Part shown: positions 45,572-54,836 of the stretch, piece by piece
Layout: every line of letters starts with the position of its first letter
Position numbering within the stretch: position 1 is the stretch's first letter
Assembly (NCBI RefSeq): GCF_010500815.1
Contig: NZ_JAAAMG010000007.1
Coordinates: 62,001-126,000 of the forward strand
Length of the DNA stretch: 64,000 nt
Reading direction: 5' to 3'
Source: Jiella pacifica
GTDB lineage: Bacteria > Pseudomonadota > Alphaproteobacteria > Rhizobiales > Rhizobiaceae
Notes under the pieces: generated by a model
What the model was told of the DNA's origin: nothing
Database searches by the model: none
What the model saw: the letters and a program-made list of their open reading frames with translations, nothing else
Made by a program: the position numbers and the translations under genes

Positions 45572-46378
45572 TCAGCGGCCGGTGAAGTTCGCCTTGCGCT
45601 TTTCGTGGAAGGCCTCGACGCCCTCCTTGAAGTCCTCGGATTGGCGCAGGCGGCTGTAGTTGAGGCCCTCGATCTCGATCGCCGTCGTCAGGAAGGCGTC
45701 GTCGGTGTCGTTGAGCATCTTCTTGGCGGTGCGCTGGGCGAGCGGCGAGAAGGCCAGAAGCTCGTCGACCAGCGCGTCGACGGTCGTCTCCAGATCCGCG
45801 TCGGCGACGCATTCGGTGGCGATGCCCCAGTCGGCGGCCGTCTGGCCGGGAATGCGCTTCGAGCGCATGACGATGTCCTTGGTGCGGGTGACGCCGACGA
45901 TCTTCTGTAGCCGCGCCGATCCGCCCGATCCGGGGATCTGGCCGAGCTTCTGCTCGGGCAGCGCATAGCGGCAGGTCTCGGAGACGATGCGGAAATCGCA
46001 GGCGAGCGAGATCTCGAAGCCGACGCCGAAGGTGTAGCCGCGATTGGCGGCGATGACCGGCTTGGAGCAGCGGGCGGGCGCCGCGACGTTCCAGGCGAGT
46101 TTCGAGACGTGCTCGGGGCTCGCCTCCATGAAGCCCTTGATGTTGCCGCCGGAGGAAAAGTGCTCGCCGGTGCCCGACAGGACGACGATGCGAACGCGCT
46201 CGTCCTCGTCCAGCGTCTCGAAGACGAGGCGCAACTGATCCCGCGCGGCCATCGAGATGACGTTGAGCGGCGGGCGGTCGAGGATGACGTCGGCGCGCTG
46301 CTTCGCCGCATCGAGGGTGACGCGGAAGCCGTCGAGTTCGGCAAGGCGCGGATCGGAAAAGGCGTAAATGTCGCTCAT
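45572..46378 (-). CDS. Enoyl-CoA hydratase/isomerase-family protein
   Basis: This 268-residue crotonase-fold protein has the oxyanion-hole segments SGTGEHFSSGGNIKGFMEA and NRGYTFGVGFEISLACDFRI, and ALPEQKLGQIPGSGGSARLQ, where the Glu/Gly pattern of hydratases is kept. It would act on a CoA thioester produced by the ligase encoded next. Whether it hydrates, isomerises or opens a ring cannot be read. The 3' neighbour is the permease and the 5' neighbour the CoA ligase (25-bp gap). No thiolase or dehydrogenase follows in the operon. Confidence 0.85.
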   Translation of the reverse strand: MSDIYAFSDPRLAELDGFRVTLDAAKQRADVILDRPPLNVISMAARDQLRLVFETLDEDERVRIVVLSGTGEHFSSGGNIKGFMEASPEHVSKLAWNVAAPARCSKPVIAANRGYTFGVGFEISLACDFRIVSETCRYALPEQKLGQIPGSGGSARLQKIVGVTRTKDIVMRSKRIPGQTAADWGIATECVADADLETTVDALVDELLAFSPLAQRTAKKMLNDTDDAFLTTAIEIEGLNYSRLRQSEDFKEGVEAFHEKRKANFTGR

Positions 46379-46403
46379 GACGGTCTTCTCGTCCTTGGAT
46401 TGA

Positions 46404-47960
46404 TCAGGAAAGTTCGGTCGTGCGGGCCGGCGAGGCCGCGGCCTCGGCCTGGTATTCGCCGGCGACCAGCTTGCGGCGGAGCAGCTTGCCGACCGGCGAT
46501 TTCGGGATCTCGTCGACGAAGACGTAGGCCCTCGGCCGGCGGAAGTTGGCGAGCCCGGAGGTCTTGCAGTGGGCGTCGAGCTCGGCCTCGCCGATCGGCG
46601 CCGAGCGCTTGACGAAGGCGGCGACGATCTTGCCCCACCGCTCGTCGGGAAGACCGACGACGGCGACTTCGACGACGTCCGGATGGAGCGACAGGCAGCT
46701 CTCGACCTCGACCGGCGAGACGTTCTCGCCGCCGGTGATGATCATGTCGTCGGCGCGGCCGGTGACGAAAAGGTCGCCGTCCTGGTCGAAGAAGCCGGTG
46801 TCGCCGGTGAAGTACCAGCCGTCGCGCAGCGACTTCGCGGTCGCCTCGGGACGCTTCCAATAGCCCTCGAAGCTCTCGTCGCCGAGCAGCGAGGCGACGA
46901 TCTCACCCTCCTCGCCGGGCTTTGCCAGGACGTTGGCATCCTTGGCACCGAGCGGCACGACGCGGACGCGCTGGTTGATCCCGGCACGGCCGGCCGAGCC
47001 GGGCTTCTTCGCGGCGTTCTGATCGATGGTGAAGGTGTAGACTTCCGAGGAGCCGTAGTGATTGACGAAGAGTTCCGGCTCGAAGGCGGCGGCGAGCTTC
47101 TTCATCAGTCCGTCGGTCATCGACGCCCCGGCATAGCCGAGCTTCGTCACCGAGGCGACCTTCTCCCTGGCGAAGGCCGGATGATGGACGATGTCGTGGT
47201 AGAGCGTCGGCACTAGGTAGAGATTGGTGACCTTGCGCGCGGCGATCGCGTCCAGCGCGCCGGCGACGTCGAAGCGCGGCAGACAGACGAAGGTCCCGCC
47301 GATCACCGACGTCGCGAGCAGCGAGCGCACGCCCATCGTGTGATAGAGCGGCATGACGCCGAGGGTGCATTCCCCGTGACGGTAGAGGTTCTGTGCCACA
47401 TGGGCGATGGCGGCGGCCCGTTCCGCGCGGTGGCGGCGCGGCACGCCCTTCGGCCGCGAGGTGGTGCCCGAGGTGTAGAGCATCAACGACCAGTCGTCGG
47501 CGGTGGCGCGGGGCGTCGCGTCCGGTGCAGAGCCCTCCATGAGGGCGTCGAGGGATTCGGCGCCGTCTGCCGCCGCGCCGGCCTTCAGCTTCGGCAATGC
47601 GCCGGACCGCCGCGATCCCGCCACGGCCTCGGCGGTGGCGTCCTCGTAGACGATCGCCCTCGCCTCGGCGTCTTCGACGGCATAGTCGATCTCGTCCGGC
47701 TTGGCGCGCCAGTTGAGCGGGGTGACGATGAGCCCGGCGAGCTGGCAGGCCCAATGCAGCGAGGCGGTTTCCCAGCGGTTCTGCATCAGCGTCAAAAGGT
47801 GGTCGCCGGGCTTCAGCCCGAGCGCGTCGAGGCCGGCGACGAGCGCGGAAATCTTGCCGAACCACGCCTCGTAGGTGAGTTCGAGCGGGCCGTCGCAGAT
47901 CGCCAGTGCCTTCGGATCGCGCTCGACGCTGGCGATCAGACTGGTTCCCAGATCAAGCAT
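46404..47960 (-). CDS. Acyl-/aryl-CoA ligase (AMP-forming)
   Basis: This 518-residue ANL-superfamily enzyme has the P-loop-like LMLYTSGTTSRPKGVPRRHR, the VNHYGSSEVYTF motif, YWKRPEATAKSLRDGWYFTG with the GD that binds ribose, and the C-terminal IPKSPVGKLLRRKL with the catalytic Lys. It activates a carboxylic acid to its CoA thioester. Operon partners (permease, hydratase, molybdenum hydroxylase) suggest an aromatic or cyclic acid. The start overlaps the end of the 2Fe-2S subunit gene by eight bases. Confidence 0.88.
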   Translation of the reverse strand: MLDLGTSLIASVERDPKALAICDGPLELTYEAWFGKISALVAGLDALGLKPGDHLLTLMQNRWETASLHWACQLAGLIVTPLNWRAKPDEIDYAVEDAEARAIVYEDATAEAVAGSRRSGALPKLKAGAAADGAESLDALMEGSAPDATPRATADDWSLMLYTSGTTSRPKGVPRRHRAERAAAIAHVAQNLYRHGECTLGVMPLYHTMGVRSLLATSVIGGTFVCLPRFDVAGALDAIAARKVTNLYLVPTLYHDIVHHPAFAREKVASVTKLGYAGASMTDGLMKKLAAAFEPELFVNHYGSSEVYTFTIDQNAAKKPGSAGRAGINQRVRVVPLGAKDANVLAKPGEEGEIVASLLGDESFEGYWKRPEATAKSLRDGWYFTGDTGFFDQDGDLFVTGRADDMIITGGENVSPVEVESCLSLHPDVVEVAVVGLPDERWGKIVAAFVKRSAPIGEAELDAHCKTSGLANFRRPRAYVFVDEIPKSPVGKLLRRKLVAGEYQAEAAASPARTTELS

Positions 47961-48465
47961 TTCGGGGTTCCTCCTCCCTCATTTGCGCCTGCGCGGCGAG
48001 TGCCGCCCGGACGATCGGCGTGTAGCCGGTGCAGCGGCAGAGATGGCCGGACAGCTGCTCGCGGATCTCCTGTTCGGACGCGCCCGGCTTCCGGTCGAAG
48101 AGCGCCTTGAGGCTGATCAGGATGCCGGCGGTGCAGAAGCCGCATTGCAGGGCGAAATGTTCGCGGAATGCCGCCTGCAGCGGCGACATCCCGCCCGGCT
48201 CCGGCTCGAGCCCTTCCACCGTTTGGATGTCCGCGCCCTCGGCCTGGGCCGCCAGCGTCAGGCAGGCGCGCGCCGGTTCGCCGTCGATCCGGACGGTGCA
48301 GGCGCCGCAGACACCGTGCTCGCAGCCGACATGGGTGCCGGTGGCGCCGAGCTCGTGCCTGAGAAGATCCGTCAGCAGCAGCCGCGGCTCGCTCCGGGCG
48401 GTGACCTTTTTCCCGTTCAGGGTAAAGGTGACGTCGGTTCGGGTATCGCGGTTCAGCTTCGGCAT
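47953..48465 (-). CDS. Molybdenum hydroxylase 2Fe-2S subunit (CoxS-type)
   Basis: This 170-residue protein has a plant-type ferredoxin site (C48, C53, C56 in CEHGVCGAC, and C68) and a second 2Fe-2S site (C108, C111 in CGFC; C143, C145 in CRC), all of them intact. It transfers electrons from the Mo site to the FAD subunit. The start at 48465 has GAGGAGG upstream and overlaps the FAD-subunit gene end by 13 bases. The order large-FAD-FeS in transcription direction fits this family. Confidence 0.93.
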   Translation of the reverse strand: MPKLNRDTRTDVTFTLNGKKVTARSEPRLLLTDLLRHELGATGTHVGCEHGVCGACTVRIDGEPARACLTLAAQAEGADIQTVEGLEPEPGGMSPLQAAFREHFALQCGFCTAGILISLKALFDRKPGASEQEIREQLSGHLCRCTGYTPIVRAALAAQAQMREEEPRNA

Positions 48466-49283
48466 GAGACGGCCTCCTCGACGGTGCGGCGCCCCAGCGA
48501 TCGGACGAGGTCTCGGCGGTAGCGGGCGCTGGCGTGCAGGTCGTCGCGGGCGTTGAGCGCCCAGGCGAATTCGTTGAGCCGGTCGTCGAAGTCCGGATCG
48601 GACGGATCGGGCAGCGCGATCGCCTGCGGCGTGTCGGCGACGCCGCCGACGGCCAGCCGGATCGCCCCGCCCGGCCTTGCGATCGCGGCGCAGGCGACGA
48701 TGGCGAAGTCGCCGTGGCGGCGGGCCACCTCGGCAAAGGCGGTGCCGGTCCCTATCCCATGGGCCGGCAAGCCGATCGCCTCGACCATCTCGCCCGGCTG
48801 GGCGGCGGTCGCCATCATGCCGAGGAAGAAGTCGGCGGCCGGCAGCACCCGCCGCGCCTTTTTCGAGCGCAGGTGAACCTCGCCTTCCAGCGCGAGCAGC
48901 GCCAACGGCAGTTCGGCGCTCGGATCGGCATGGGCGAACGAGCCGCAGACCGTGCCGCGCGAGCGGGTCTGGGCATGGCCGACCCACGGCATCATCGACG
49001 CCACCAGGGGCAGCGTCCCGGCGAGCGGCGCCCAGCGCTCCAGCTGGGCCTGCCGGACCCCGGCGCCGATCGTGATCATGCCCTTGCGGTGCTCGATCCT
49101 GGCGAGTTCGCCGATGCGCATGACGTCGACGAGGACGGACGGACGGGCGAGCCGCATGTTCAGCATCGGCACCAGAGACTGGCCGCCGGCGATGACGCGG
49201 GCCTCGTCGCCGGCCTCGTGAAGGGCGCTCAAGGCCTCGTCGAGCGAGGCCGCGCGGACATAGTCGAAGGGAGCCGGCTTCAC
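48453..49283 (-). CDS. Molybdenum hydroxylase FAD-binding subunit (CoxM-type)
   Basis: This 276-residue protein has the FAD pyrophosphate loops VIAGGQSLVPMLNMRLARP (about 31-49) and TVCGSFAHADPSAELP (about 109-124), both typical of CoxM/HcrB/NdhF-like subunits. It is a soluble cytosolic partner. It follows the large subunit with a four-base overlap and precedes the 2Fe-2S subunit. The AGGQS motif is characteristic of the CO-dehydrogenase/aldehyde-oxidase branch. Confidence 0.92.
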   Translation of the reverse strand: MKPAPFDYVRAASLDEALSALHEAGDEARVIAGGQSLVPMLNMRLARPSVLVDVMRIGELARIEHRKGMITIGAGVRQAQLERWAPLAGTLPLVASMMPWVGHAQTRSRGTVCGSFAHADPSAELPLALLALEGEVHLRSKKARRVLPAADFFLGMMATAAQPGEMVEAIGLPAHGIGTGTAFAEVARRHGDFAIVACAAIARPGGAIRLAVGGVADTPQAIALPDPSDPDFDDRLNEFAWALNARDDLHASARYRRDLVRSLGRRTVEEAVSCRS

Positions 49284-52249
49284 GAGCGCCCTCCGATCAG
49301 CCCCTTGAGCCGCGCGAGCAGGCCGGTGCCCGGCCCGTTTGCGCCGCCGGCATGGTTTGCCAAGGCCTTGAAGAACTGGCCGATCACCACCCGCGCCGCG
49401 CCGTCGAGGAGCCGGCCGCCGACGGAGGCGACCTTGCCGCCGATGCCGGCCTCGTAGGTGTAGGCGATCCTCGTTTTGCCAGTACCGGTGTCGGAGAGGG
49501 TGATCCGCCCCTCGCCTTCGCCGAAACCGAGCGCGCCGGTCGTCGTGCCGCGCAGCGTGACGGCGTTCGGCTCGTCGAGGTCGAAGAGCTCGATCTCAGC
49601 CTTGTAGCGGCCCTTGACCGGGCCGACGCCGAGGGTGACGTCGGCGGTGAAATGCGTGTCCGAGACTTGGGTGACGCCGTGCGAACCGGGAATGATCGCT
49701 TCCAGCGTCGCCGGGTCGAGCAGCATCTTCCAGACGGCCTCGCGCGATGCCGCGACTTCTGCGGCGCCCTCGCCGGTCAGCTTGCGCCGGCCGCCCGGCT
49801 GCGCTTCCCGCGCCTGGCGCGGAGGATTCTTCGCCTGCCGCTCCGGGCCGGCCAGAAGCCCGGCGATCTTCGAAGGGGTGAGCGGCAGGTCGAGATCGTC
49901 CACCCCGATCGCGTCGGCCACCGCATTGGCGATGCAGGCCGGCGTCGACATGCAGTTCCCCTCGCCGACACCCTTGGCACCGAGCGGCGTGAAGGGCGAT
50001 GGCGTCTCGTGATGGAGGATCACCGGTTCCGGCACTTCCATCACCGTCGGGATCAGATAGTCGGCGAGCGTTCCGGACTGGAAGCTGCCGTCCGCGCCAT
50101 AGGCGTATTCCTCGTAGAGCGCGGCGCCGAGCGCATGGGCGAAACCGCCGCGCACCTGGCCCTCGACCATGGCGGGATGCAGGATCGTGCCGCAGTCGTG
50201 CATGGTCACGTAGCGGTCGATCCGGGCCTCGCCGGTCACGGCGTCGACCTCGACGCCGCAGAAGTCGAAGATGAAGCCGTGGCAGAGCGAGGAATTGACC
50301 TCGTCGCTGCCATTCGGCGCCGACAATTCGGGTGGCGTCCAGAAGACGGTCTCGCGGATCGTCTGGTCGACCGTCTCCGGCAGCGTTCCCGGCGCCCAGT
50401 GAGCGGCCGCCGCGACCCGCGCGAAGGACACCCCATTGTCCGGGTTCGACCGCGAGGCGGCGCGCCCGCCGGCAAAGACGACGTCGGCCGGCATGGTGTT
50501 GAGCTGGCCGGCGGCAACGGCTTCGAGCTTGGCCCGGATGCGGTCGGCGGCGAGCTTGGCGGCGCCCGCCACGGCCGGGGCGAAGCGGCTCGAATAGTTG
50601 CCGGAGGCGATCGACCAGGCGTCTCTTGCGGTATCGACGTCGGCGACGACCGCGATCGCCGACGGTTCGAGCCCGAGCGCGTCGGCGACGACCTGCGCCA
50701 GCACCGTCCGGTGCCCCTGGCCCTGCGGAACCGAGGCGACCTTGACCGACACCGAGCCCAGGGGATCGATGGCGATCGTCGCCGTCGCCTGGGCGCCGTT
50801 CTTCGGGCCGGCCTTTTCGCGCTCGCCCGGCGTCAGCACCGTGGTGATGTAGCCCATGTTGGAGACGCTCGGCTCGACGACCGCCGCCATGCCGATGCCG
50901 TAGAGCCGGCCCTTGGCGCGCGCATTGGTGCGGCGCTCGACGAGTTCGCCGAGCCCACCTTCGACGACGGCGCGTTCGAGGGCGGCGGGATAGTCGCCGG
51001 AGTCGAGCAGCGCGCCGGTCGCCGTGCGATACGGGAAGGCGTTGGCCGGGATCAGGTTGCGGCGCACGACGTCCAGCGGGTCGAGGTTCAGCTGGCGGGC
51101 GATCCGCTGCATCAGCCGTTCGAGCGGATAGTAGATCTGCGGGCCACCGAAACCGCGATTGAGCCCGGTTGGCGTCTTGTTGGTGAGGACCACGCGGTTG
51201 CGGATCGAGACGTTGGCGATCGCATAGGCACCGGTCATGTTGCCGTGCATGCGATAGAGCGTCGCCGGCTCCGGCGCCCGCAGATGGGCGCCGCAGTCCT
51301 CGATCTGGTCGAAGGCGAGCGCGGTGATCCGTCCGTCCGCCTCGACGGCGGCTTCCAGCCGGGTCACCCGGTTCGTCGCGGAGACGGAAGCGGCGAGATG
51401 TTCGAGCCGATCCTCGACCCACTTCACCGGCCGGCCGGCGATCCGCGCCGCCACCCCCATCAGGATCATGTAGGGAAAGACGCCCTGCTTGATGCCGTAG
51501 CTGCCGCCGGAGGACGGCGGCGTACGCAGCCGCATCCGATTGCCGGGGACCTTCAGCGCCCGAGCGACGACCGCATGGATCGAGAACGGTCCCTGGAAAT
51601 TGGCGAGGATGTCGTAGGCATCCTCCCCCGGGTCGTAGCCGGCGACGACGCCATAGGTCTCGATCGGGGTGCAGGAATTGCGCGGATAGGCGATCTCGAC
51701 GGCGATGCGGTGCGCCGCCCCGGCAAAGGCGCCGTCCGGATCACCGTAGGAGAAGCTGCGCTCGTTGATCAGGTTGGAGCCGAGCGAGGGGTGGAGAACC
51801 GGCGCGTCGCTGCCGAGCGCCGCCTCGGGATCCACCACCGCCGGCAGGATCTCGTAATCGACCGCGATCCGTTCGGCGGCGTCCTCGGCGAGGTAGCGGT
51901 CCGCCGCCACGACGATGGCGACCGGCTCGCCGACATAGCGGACACGGTCCGTCGCGATCGGCCAGCATTCGACATTTGCCTTGACGCCGACGGTCATCGA
52001 GCGCGTCAGCCGCTGGACGTCGTCGCCGGTGACGACTGCGACGACGCCGTCGCTCGCCAGGGCTGCCGTAGCGTCGATCGAACGGATGGCGGCATGGCCG
52101 TGGGGCGAGCGCAGGATCGCCGCCGCGAGCGTTCCGGCATGCGTCGGAAGATCGTCGATGAAGCGTCCGCGACCGGTGAGCAACGCGGCGTCCTCGATGC
52201 GCGGAACCGATCGGCCGACCCAGCGGTCGGCAGGCGGATTGACGGTCAT
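49280..52249 (-). CDS. Molybdenum hydroxylase large subunit fused to a C-terminal SRPBCC (CoxG-like) domain
   Basis: This 989-residue protein is longer than usual CoxL-type subunits (~780). Residues 1-~800 are the molybdopterin-cytosine-dinucleotide domains, with TGRGRFIDD at the start, GSYGIKQGVFPYM, GLNRGFGGPQ at the site where CO dehydrogenases carry AYRCSFR and others AYRGAGR, and the Mo-site Glu in KGVGEGNCMSTP. It is therefore not a CO dehydrogenase. Residues ~835-989 are an SRPBCC/CoxG domain (VWKMLLDPATLEAIIPGSHG, ADVTLGVGPVKGRYKA), usually a separate protein. It should hydroxylate an aromatic or heterocyclic ring; substrate unknown. First gene of the operon. Confidence 0.9.
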   Translation of the reverse strand: MTVNPPADRWVGRSVPRIEDAALLTGRGRFIDDLPTHAGTLAAAILRSPHGHAAIRSIDATAALASDGVVAVVTGDDVQRLTRSMTVGVKANVECWPIATDRVRYVGEPVAIVVAADRYLAEDAAERIAVDYEILPAVVDPEAALGSDAPVLHPSLGSNLINERSFSYGDPDGAFAGAAHRIAVEIAYPRNSCTPIETYGVVAGYDPGEDAYDILANFQGPFSIHAVVARALKVPGNRMRLRTPPSSGGSYGIKQGVFPYMILMGVAARIAGRPVKWVEDRLEHLAASVSATNRVTRLEAAVEADGRITALAFDQIEDCGAHLRAPEPATLYRMHGNMTGAYAIANVSIRNRVVLTNKTPTGLNRGFGGPQIYYPLERLMQRIARQLNLDPLDVVRRNLIPANAFPYRTATGALLDSGDYPAALERAVVEGGLGELVERRTNARAKGRLYGIGMAAVVEPSVSNMGYITTVLTPGEREKAGPKNGAQATATIAIDPLGSVSVKVASVPQGQGHRTVLAQVVADALGLEPSAIAVVADVDTARDAWSIASGNYSSRFAPAVAGAAKLAADRIRAKLEAVAAGQLNTMPADVVFAGGRAASRSNPDNGVSFARVAAAAHWAPGTLPETVDQTIRETVFWTPPELSAPNGSDEVNSSLCHGFIFDFCGVEVDAVTGEARIDRYVTMHDCGTILHPAMVEGQVRGGFAHALGAALYEEYAYGADGSFQSGTLADYLIPTVMEVPEPVILHHETPSPFTPLGAKGVGEGNCMSTPACIANAVADAIGVDDLDLPLTPSKIAGLLAGPERQAKNPPRQAREAQPGGRRKLTGEGAAEVAASREAVWKMLLDPATLEAIIPGSHGVTQVSDTHFTADVTLGVGPVKGRYKAEIELFDLDEPNAVTLRGTTTGALGFGEGEGRITLSDTGTGKTRIAYTYEAGIGGKVASVGGRLLDGAARVVIGQFFKALANHAGGANGPGTGLLARLKGLIGGRS

Positions 52250-52336
52250 GGAACCTCCCTGATGCCCCTCCAGGCATCGTTGGCAGGAGGTTAGAGGCGC
52301 GGGCCGCCGTCTCGCGATCCCGAGGCGTCGCGCGAG

Positions 52337-53200
52337 TTACCGAAGAGTCTCATAATCGCTTCGGCGAAGGCCCGCGACGGTCCGGAACGCCGTCGGCGAG
52401 GAGCCGGCATGGTCGTGGAAGAAGCGGGAGAAATGCGCCGGAGCCGAAAAGCCGAGGCTTTCGGAGACCTTTGCGAAGGATTCGGTCCCTTCCGCCACGG
52501 CCTGCACCGCACGCTCCAGCCGAAGGACGTTGAGATAGACGCGCGGGCTGACGTTGAGGGTCGCTTCGAACAGGCGGAAGAAATGTGCCCGCGACAGGCC
52601 GACGGCGCGGGCGAGCCCCTCCATGTCGTTCACCGCCCGCGGATCGTCCCGCATCATCGCCACGGCCTTGCGGATCCGGTGGTCGACGACGAGGGATGCG
52701 GCCAGCCGCAGCGAGGCCGGTTCGTCCCGCCAGGCGGCAAATCGCTCGATCACGGCGATCATCAGATCGGCGAGCAGACGCTCGTGCTCGTCCGCGTTGC
52801 CGGGATCGTGGACCATCGCCTCGGCGAGGACCCGGGTCAGACCGCGTATGCGCAGCGTCGCGCTGCCGACCGGCACGGCAAAGAAATCCGGCGCCCCGCT
52901 CGCCTTCCAGTTCGGCCGGAAGGCGCCGAGCCAACTGGGCTCGATATAGAGGGCGAGGATGATCGTCGCCGGCTGGCCGTCATGATGGGCGTAGGCATGA
53001 GGCTCCCACGCATTGATCAGGACAGCGCTGTCGTCGGTGAGCGGCACGATGCGCTCGCCGACGGAAAACTGCGTGTCGGCGCCTTCGACCTTCAGGAGCA
53101 CGTGGCAGTGGGGATGGGCGTGGCGGACAAGCGGCCGGTCCATGTCGAGAAGCGCGACACGGCCGAAAATCCCCCTCGCAAGTCTCAGCGCGTTCGACAT
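52337..53200 (-). CDS. AraC-family transcriptional regulator with cupin sensor domain
   Basis: This 287-residue protein begins with an AraC-binding cupin (about 15-150; HAHPHCHVLLKVEG metal-like histidines) and ends with the double helix-turn-helix (about 185-280; GLARAVGLSRAHFFRLFEA and LGFSAPAHFSRFFHDHAG, with the final SSPTAFR). The ATG at 53200 begins the folded part; a longer frame exists but shows no conservation. It lies 87 bp upstream of the molybdenum hydroxylase operon on the same strand and may activate it. It is divergent from the NYN gene. Confidence 0.85.
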   Translation of the reverse strand: MSNALRLARGIFGRVALLDMDRPLVRHAHPHCHVLLKVEGADTQFSVGERIVPLTDDSAVLINAWEPHAYAHHDGQPATIILALYIEPSWLGAFRPNWKASGAPDFFAVPVGSATLRIRGLTRVLAEAMVHDPGNADEHERLLADLMIAVIERFAAWRDEPASLRLAASLVVDHRIRKAVAMMRDDPRAVNDMEGLARAVGLSRAHFFRLFEATLNVSPRVYLNVLRLERAVQAVAEGTESFAKVSESLGFSAPAHFSRFFHDHAGSSPTAFRTVAGLRRSDYETLR

Positions 53201-53381
53201 ATTTCCGTCATACCACGAGCGTGGCAGGACGCACGAATCGTGTGCAGTCCGATGAGCGGGTGCCGTTACCGGCCGCAACGGACGTCTTCTCGACCCGGAG
53301 TACCGATCGCCTTGCCGCCCGGACGTGAAATCGGCGGCGGCCGGCCTATGATTGCTGCGGGAAGAAGCGAGGGAAACATTC
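53201..53381. promoter_or_regulatory. Divergent promoter region, AraC regulator / NYN protein
   Basis: These 181 bp separate the two divergent starts. GAGGGAA lies ahead of the NYN start. I see no clear palindromic operator. Confidence 0.4.
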
Positions 53382-54191
53382 ATGGCCGCCATCCGAAGTG
53401 ACACGACCCGCCGCCTCGCGGTGCTGATCGACGCCGACAACGCGTCGGCGAAGATCGCCGACGGGCTGTTCGAGGAAATCGCCAAGATCGGCGAGGCCAG
53501 CGTCAGGCGGGTCTATGGGGACTTTTCCAGCTCGCGTTCGAAGGGCTGGGTGGAGATCCTCGCCCGCCACGCGATCGTCCCGCAGCAGCAATTCGCCTAT
53601 ACGATCGGCAAGAACGCCTCGGACATCACCCTCGTCATCGACGCGATGGACCTTCTCCATTCCGGCCGGTTCGACGGCTTCTGCCTGGTCTCATCCGACA
53701 GCGACTTCACCCGCCTCGCCGCGCGGATCCGCGAGCAGGGCGTCGACGTCTACGGCTTCGGCGAGCAGAAGACGCCGGAGAGCTTCCGCCAGGCCTGCCG
53801 CCGCTTCATCTATACGGAAAACCTCCTGCCCGAGCGCAGCGGCACCGATCCGGCGAGCACCACCAAGGCGGCCAAGCCCCTCGCCGGCCAGGAAGAGGCG
53901 ACCCGGCTGATGCTGCGGGTGATCGCCCAGATGGACACGGAGGACGGCTGGGCCAATCTCGGGACGTTCGGCAAGCAGATCCTCAACCTCGCACCCGACT
54001 TCGACCCGCGAACCTACGGGTTCAAGAAGCTGAGCGACCTCGTGCGGGCCACCAAGGAGTTCGAGGTGCGCGACCGTGACGGGGGCGGAGGGATCGAAAT
54101 CCGCGAAGCACCGAAGGAGCCTGTGAAGAAGCCCGCCGCGCGACGCGGCAGATCGCGCACGCCGAGGAAGCCTGCGGAGAAGACCGATTGA
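53382..54191 (+). CDS. NYN-domain putative RNase with C-terminal LOTUS/OST-HTH domain
   Basis: This 269-residue protein starts with a NYN (PIN-like) nuclease domain (11-147): VLIDADN with D17 and D19, IDAMDLL with D87, and LVSSDSDFTRLA with D106 and D108, the acidic set for metal binding. Residues ~165-245 form a LOTUS/OST-HTH-like RNA-binding domain (GWANLGTFGKQILNLAPDFD, FKKLSDLVRATKEFEV). A basic tail (KKPAARRGRSRTPRKP) ends it. Proteins of this LabA/limkain type are common in alphaproteobacteria and likely act on RNA; targets are unknown. Confidence 0.88.
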   Translation: MAAIRSDTTRRLAVLIDADNASAKIADGLFEEIAKIGEASVRRVYGDFSSSRSKGWVEILARHAIVPQQQFAYTIGKNASDITLVIDAMDLLHSGRFDGFCLVSSDSDFTRLAARIREQGVDVYGFGEQKTPESFRQACRRFIYTENLLPERSGTDPASTTKAAKPLAGQEEATRLMLRVIAQMDTEDGWANLGTFGKQILNLAPDFDPRTYGFKKLSDLVRATKEFEVRDRDGGGGIEIREAPKEPVKKPAARRGRSRTPRKPAEKTD

Positions 54192-54836
54192 CGGAAGGGC
54201 GAGGGCGACAGGCCCACACCGAGGGTGGCAGGTCCCAGCGAGAATGGAAACCGGGGAGGACGGAAGCGCGCGACGATCTGCGCGCTCGGGAGACCAGGAG
54301 AGAGCCTCGCCTTTTCAAAATAATCCAACAGACCGGGACGCCGGGGCGCTCATCCGCCTGATGCATCGCAAAAGAAACGTATTCGCAAGATTTCCATTGC
54401 CGCACATCGGCAACGGCAAGAATATCAGGAGGCGGCGAAGGTCGAGCCTGTTCCACGGCTCCGGCAGCTCGTAGGCCGCCTCCCGAAATCCGACAGTCGA
54501 ATGCCGCTGGCAAAGACCCCGTGCGTCAAGCCCTTGTGTCTAAGCGGCAACCTGCTGGGGTGGCTCCATCGCAACCTCCGTCGTCAACGATTATGACAAC
54601 TGAAAGACTACGCTCTTCCTCGAGAAGGTCAAGCAACTTCGCGATCATACTCGTTAAAACCAGTTGCAATCGCAGCAATTCGCGGGGCTGACTGTCGCGG
54701 CACGAGCCGGCGACCAGGCAGAAGTCCCATCGATCGCCCGGAGAGGATAAGCGTTTCCGCGCTTGCGGCCGGCGGTTTCCGGCCGCACATGCGCCTGCAG
54801 CCGATGGTCCCCGGCACTCTTGCTCCGCAACGGGTC
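54192..54836. other. Intergenic region with possible decayed small genes
   Basis: No firm gene was found in this 645-bp space. On the minus strand, ATG at 54569 has a good GGAGG but opens only nine codons (MEPPQQVAA). Further on, a short stretch in another frame (FREAAYELPEPWNRLDL) looks protein-like. A GC-rich hairpin (GCGGCCGG/CCGGCCGC, about 54762-54786) lies close to the ansA-type gene end and may terminate it. Confidence 0.4.

Noticed and set aside
49352-52294. 980-codon rightward frame opposite the molybdenum hydroxylase large subunit
   Set aside because: The large subunit has clear catalytic motifs; the opposite frame has none.
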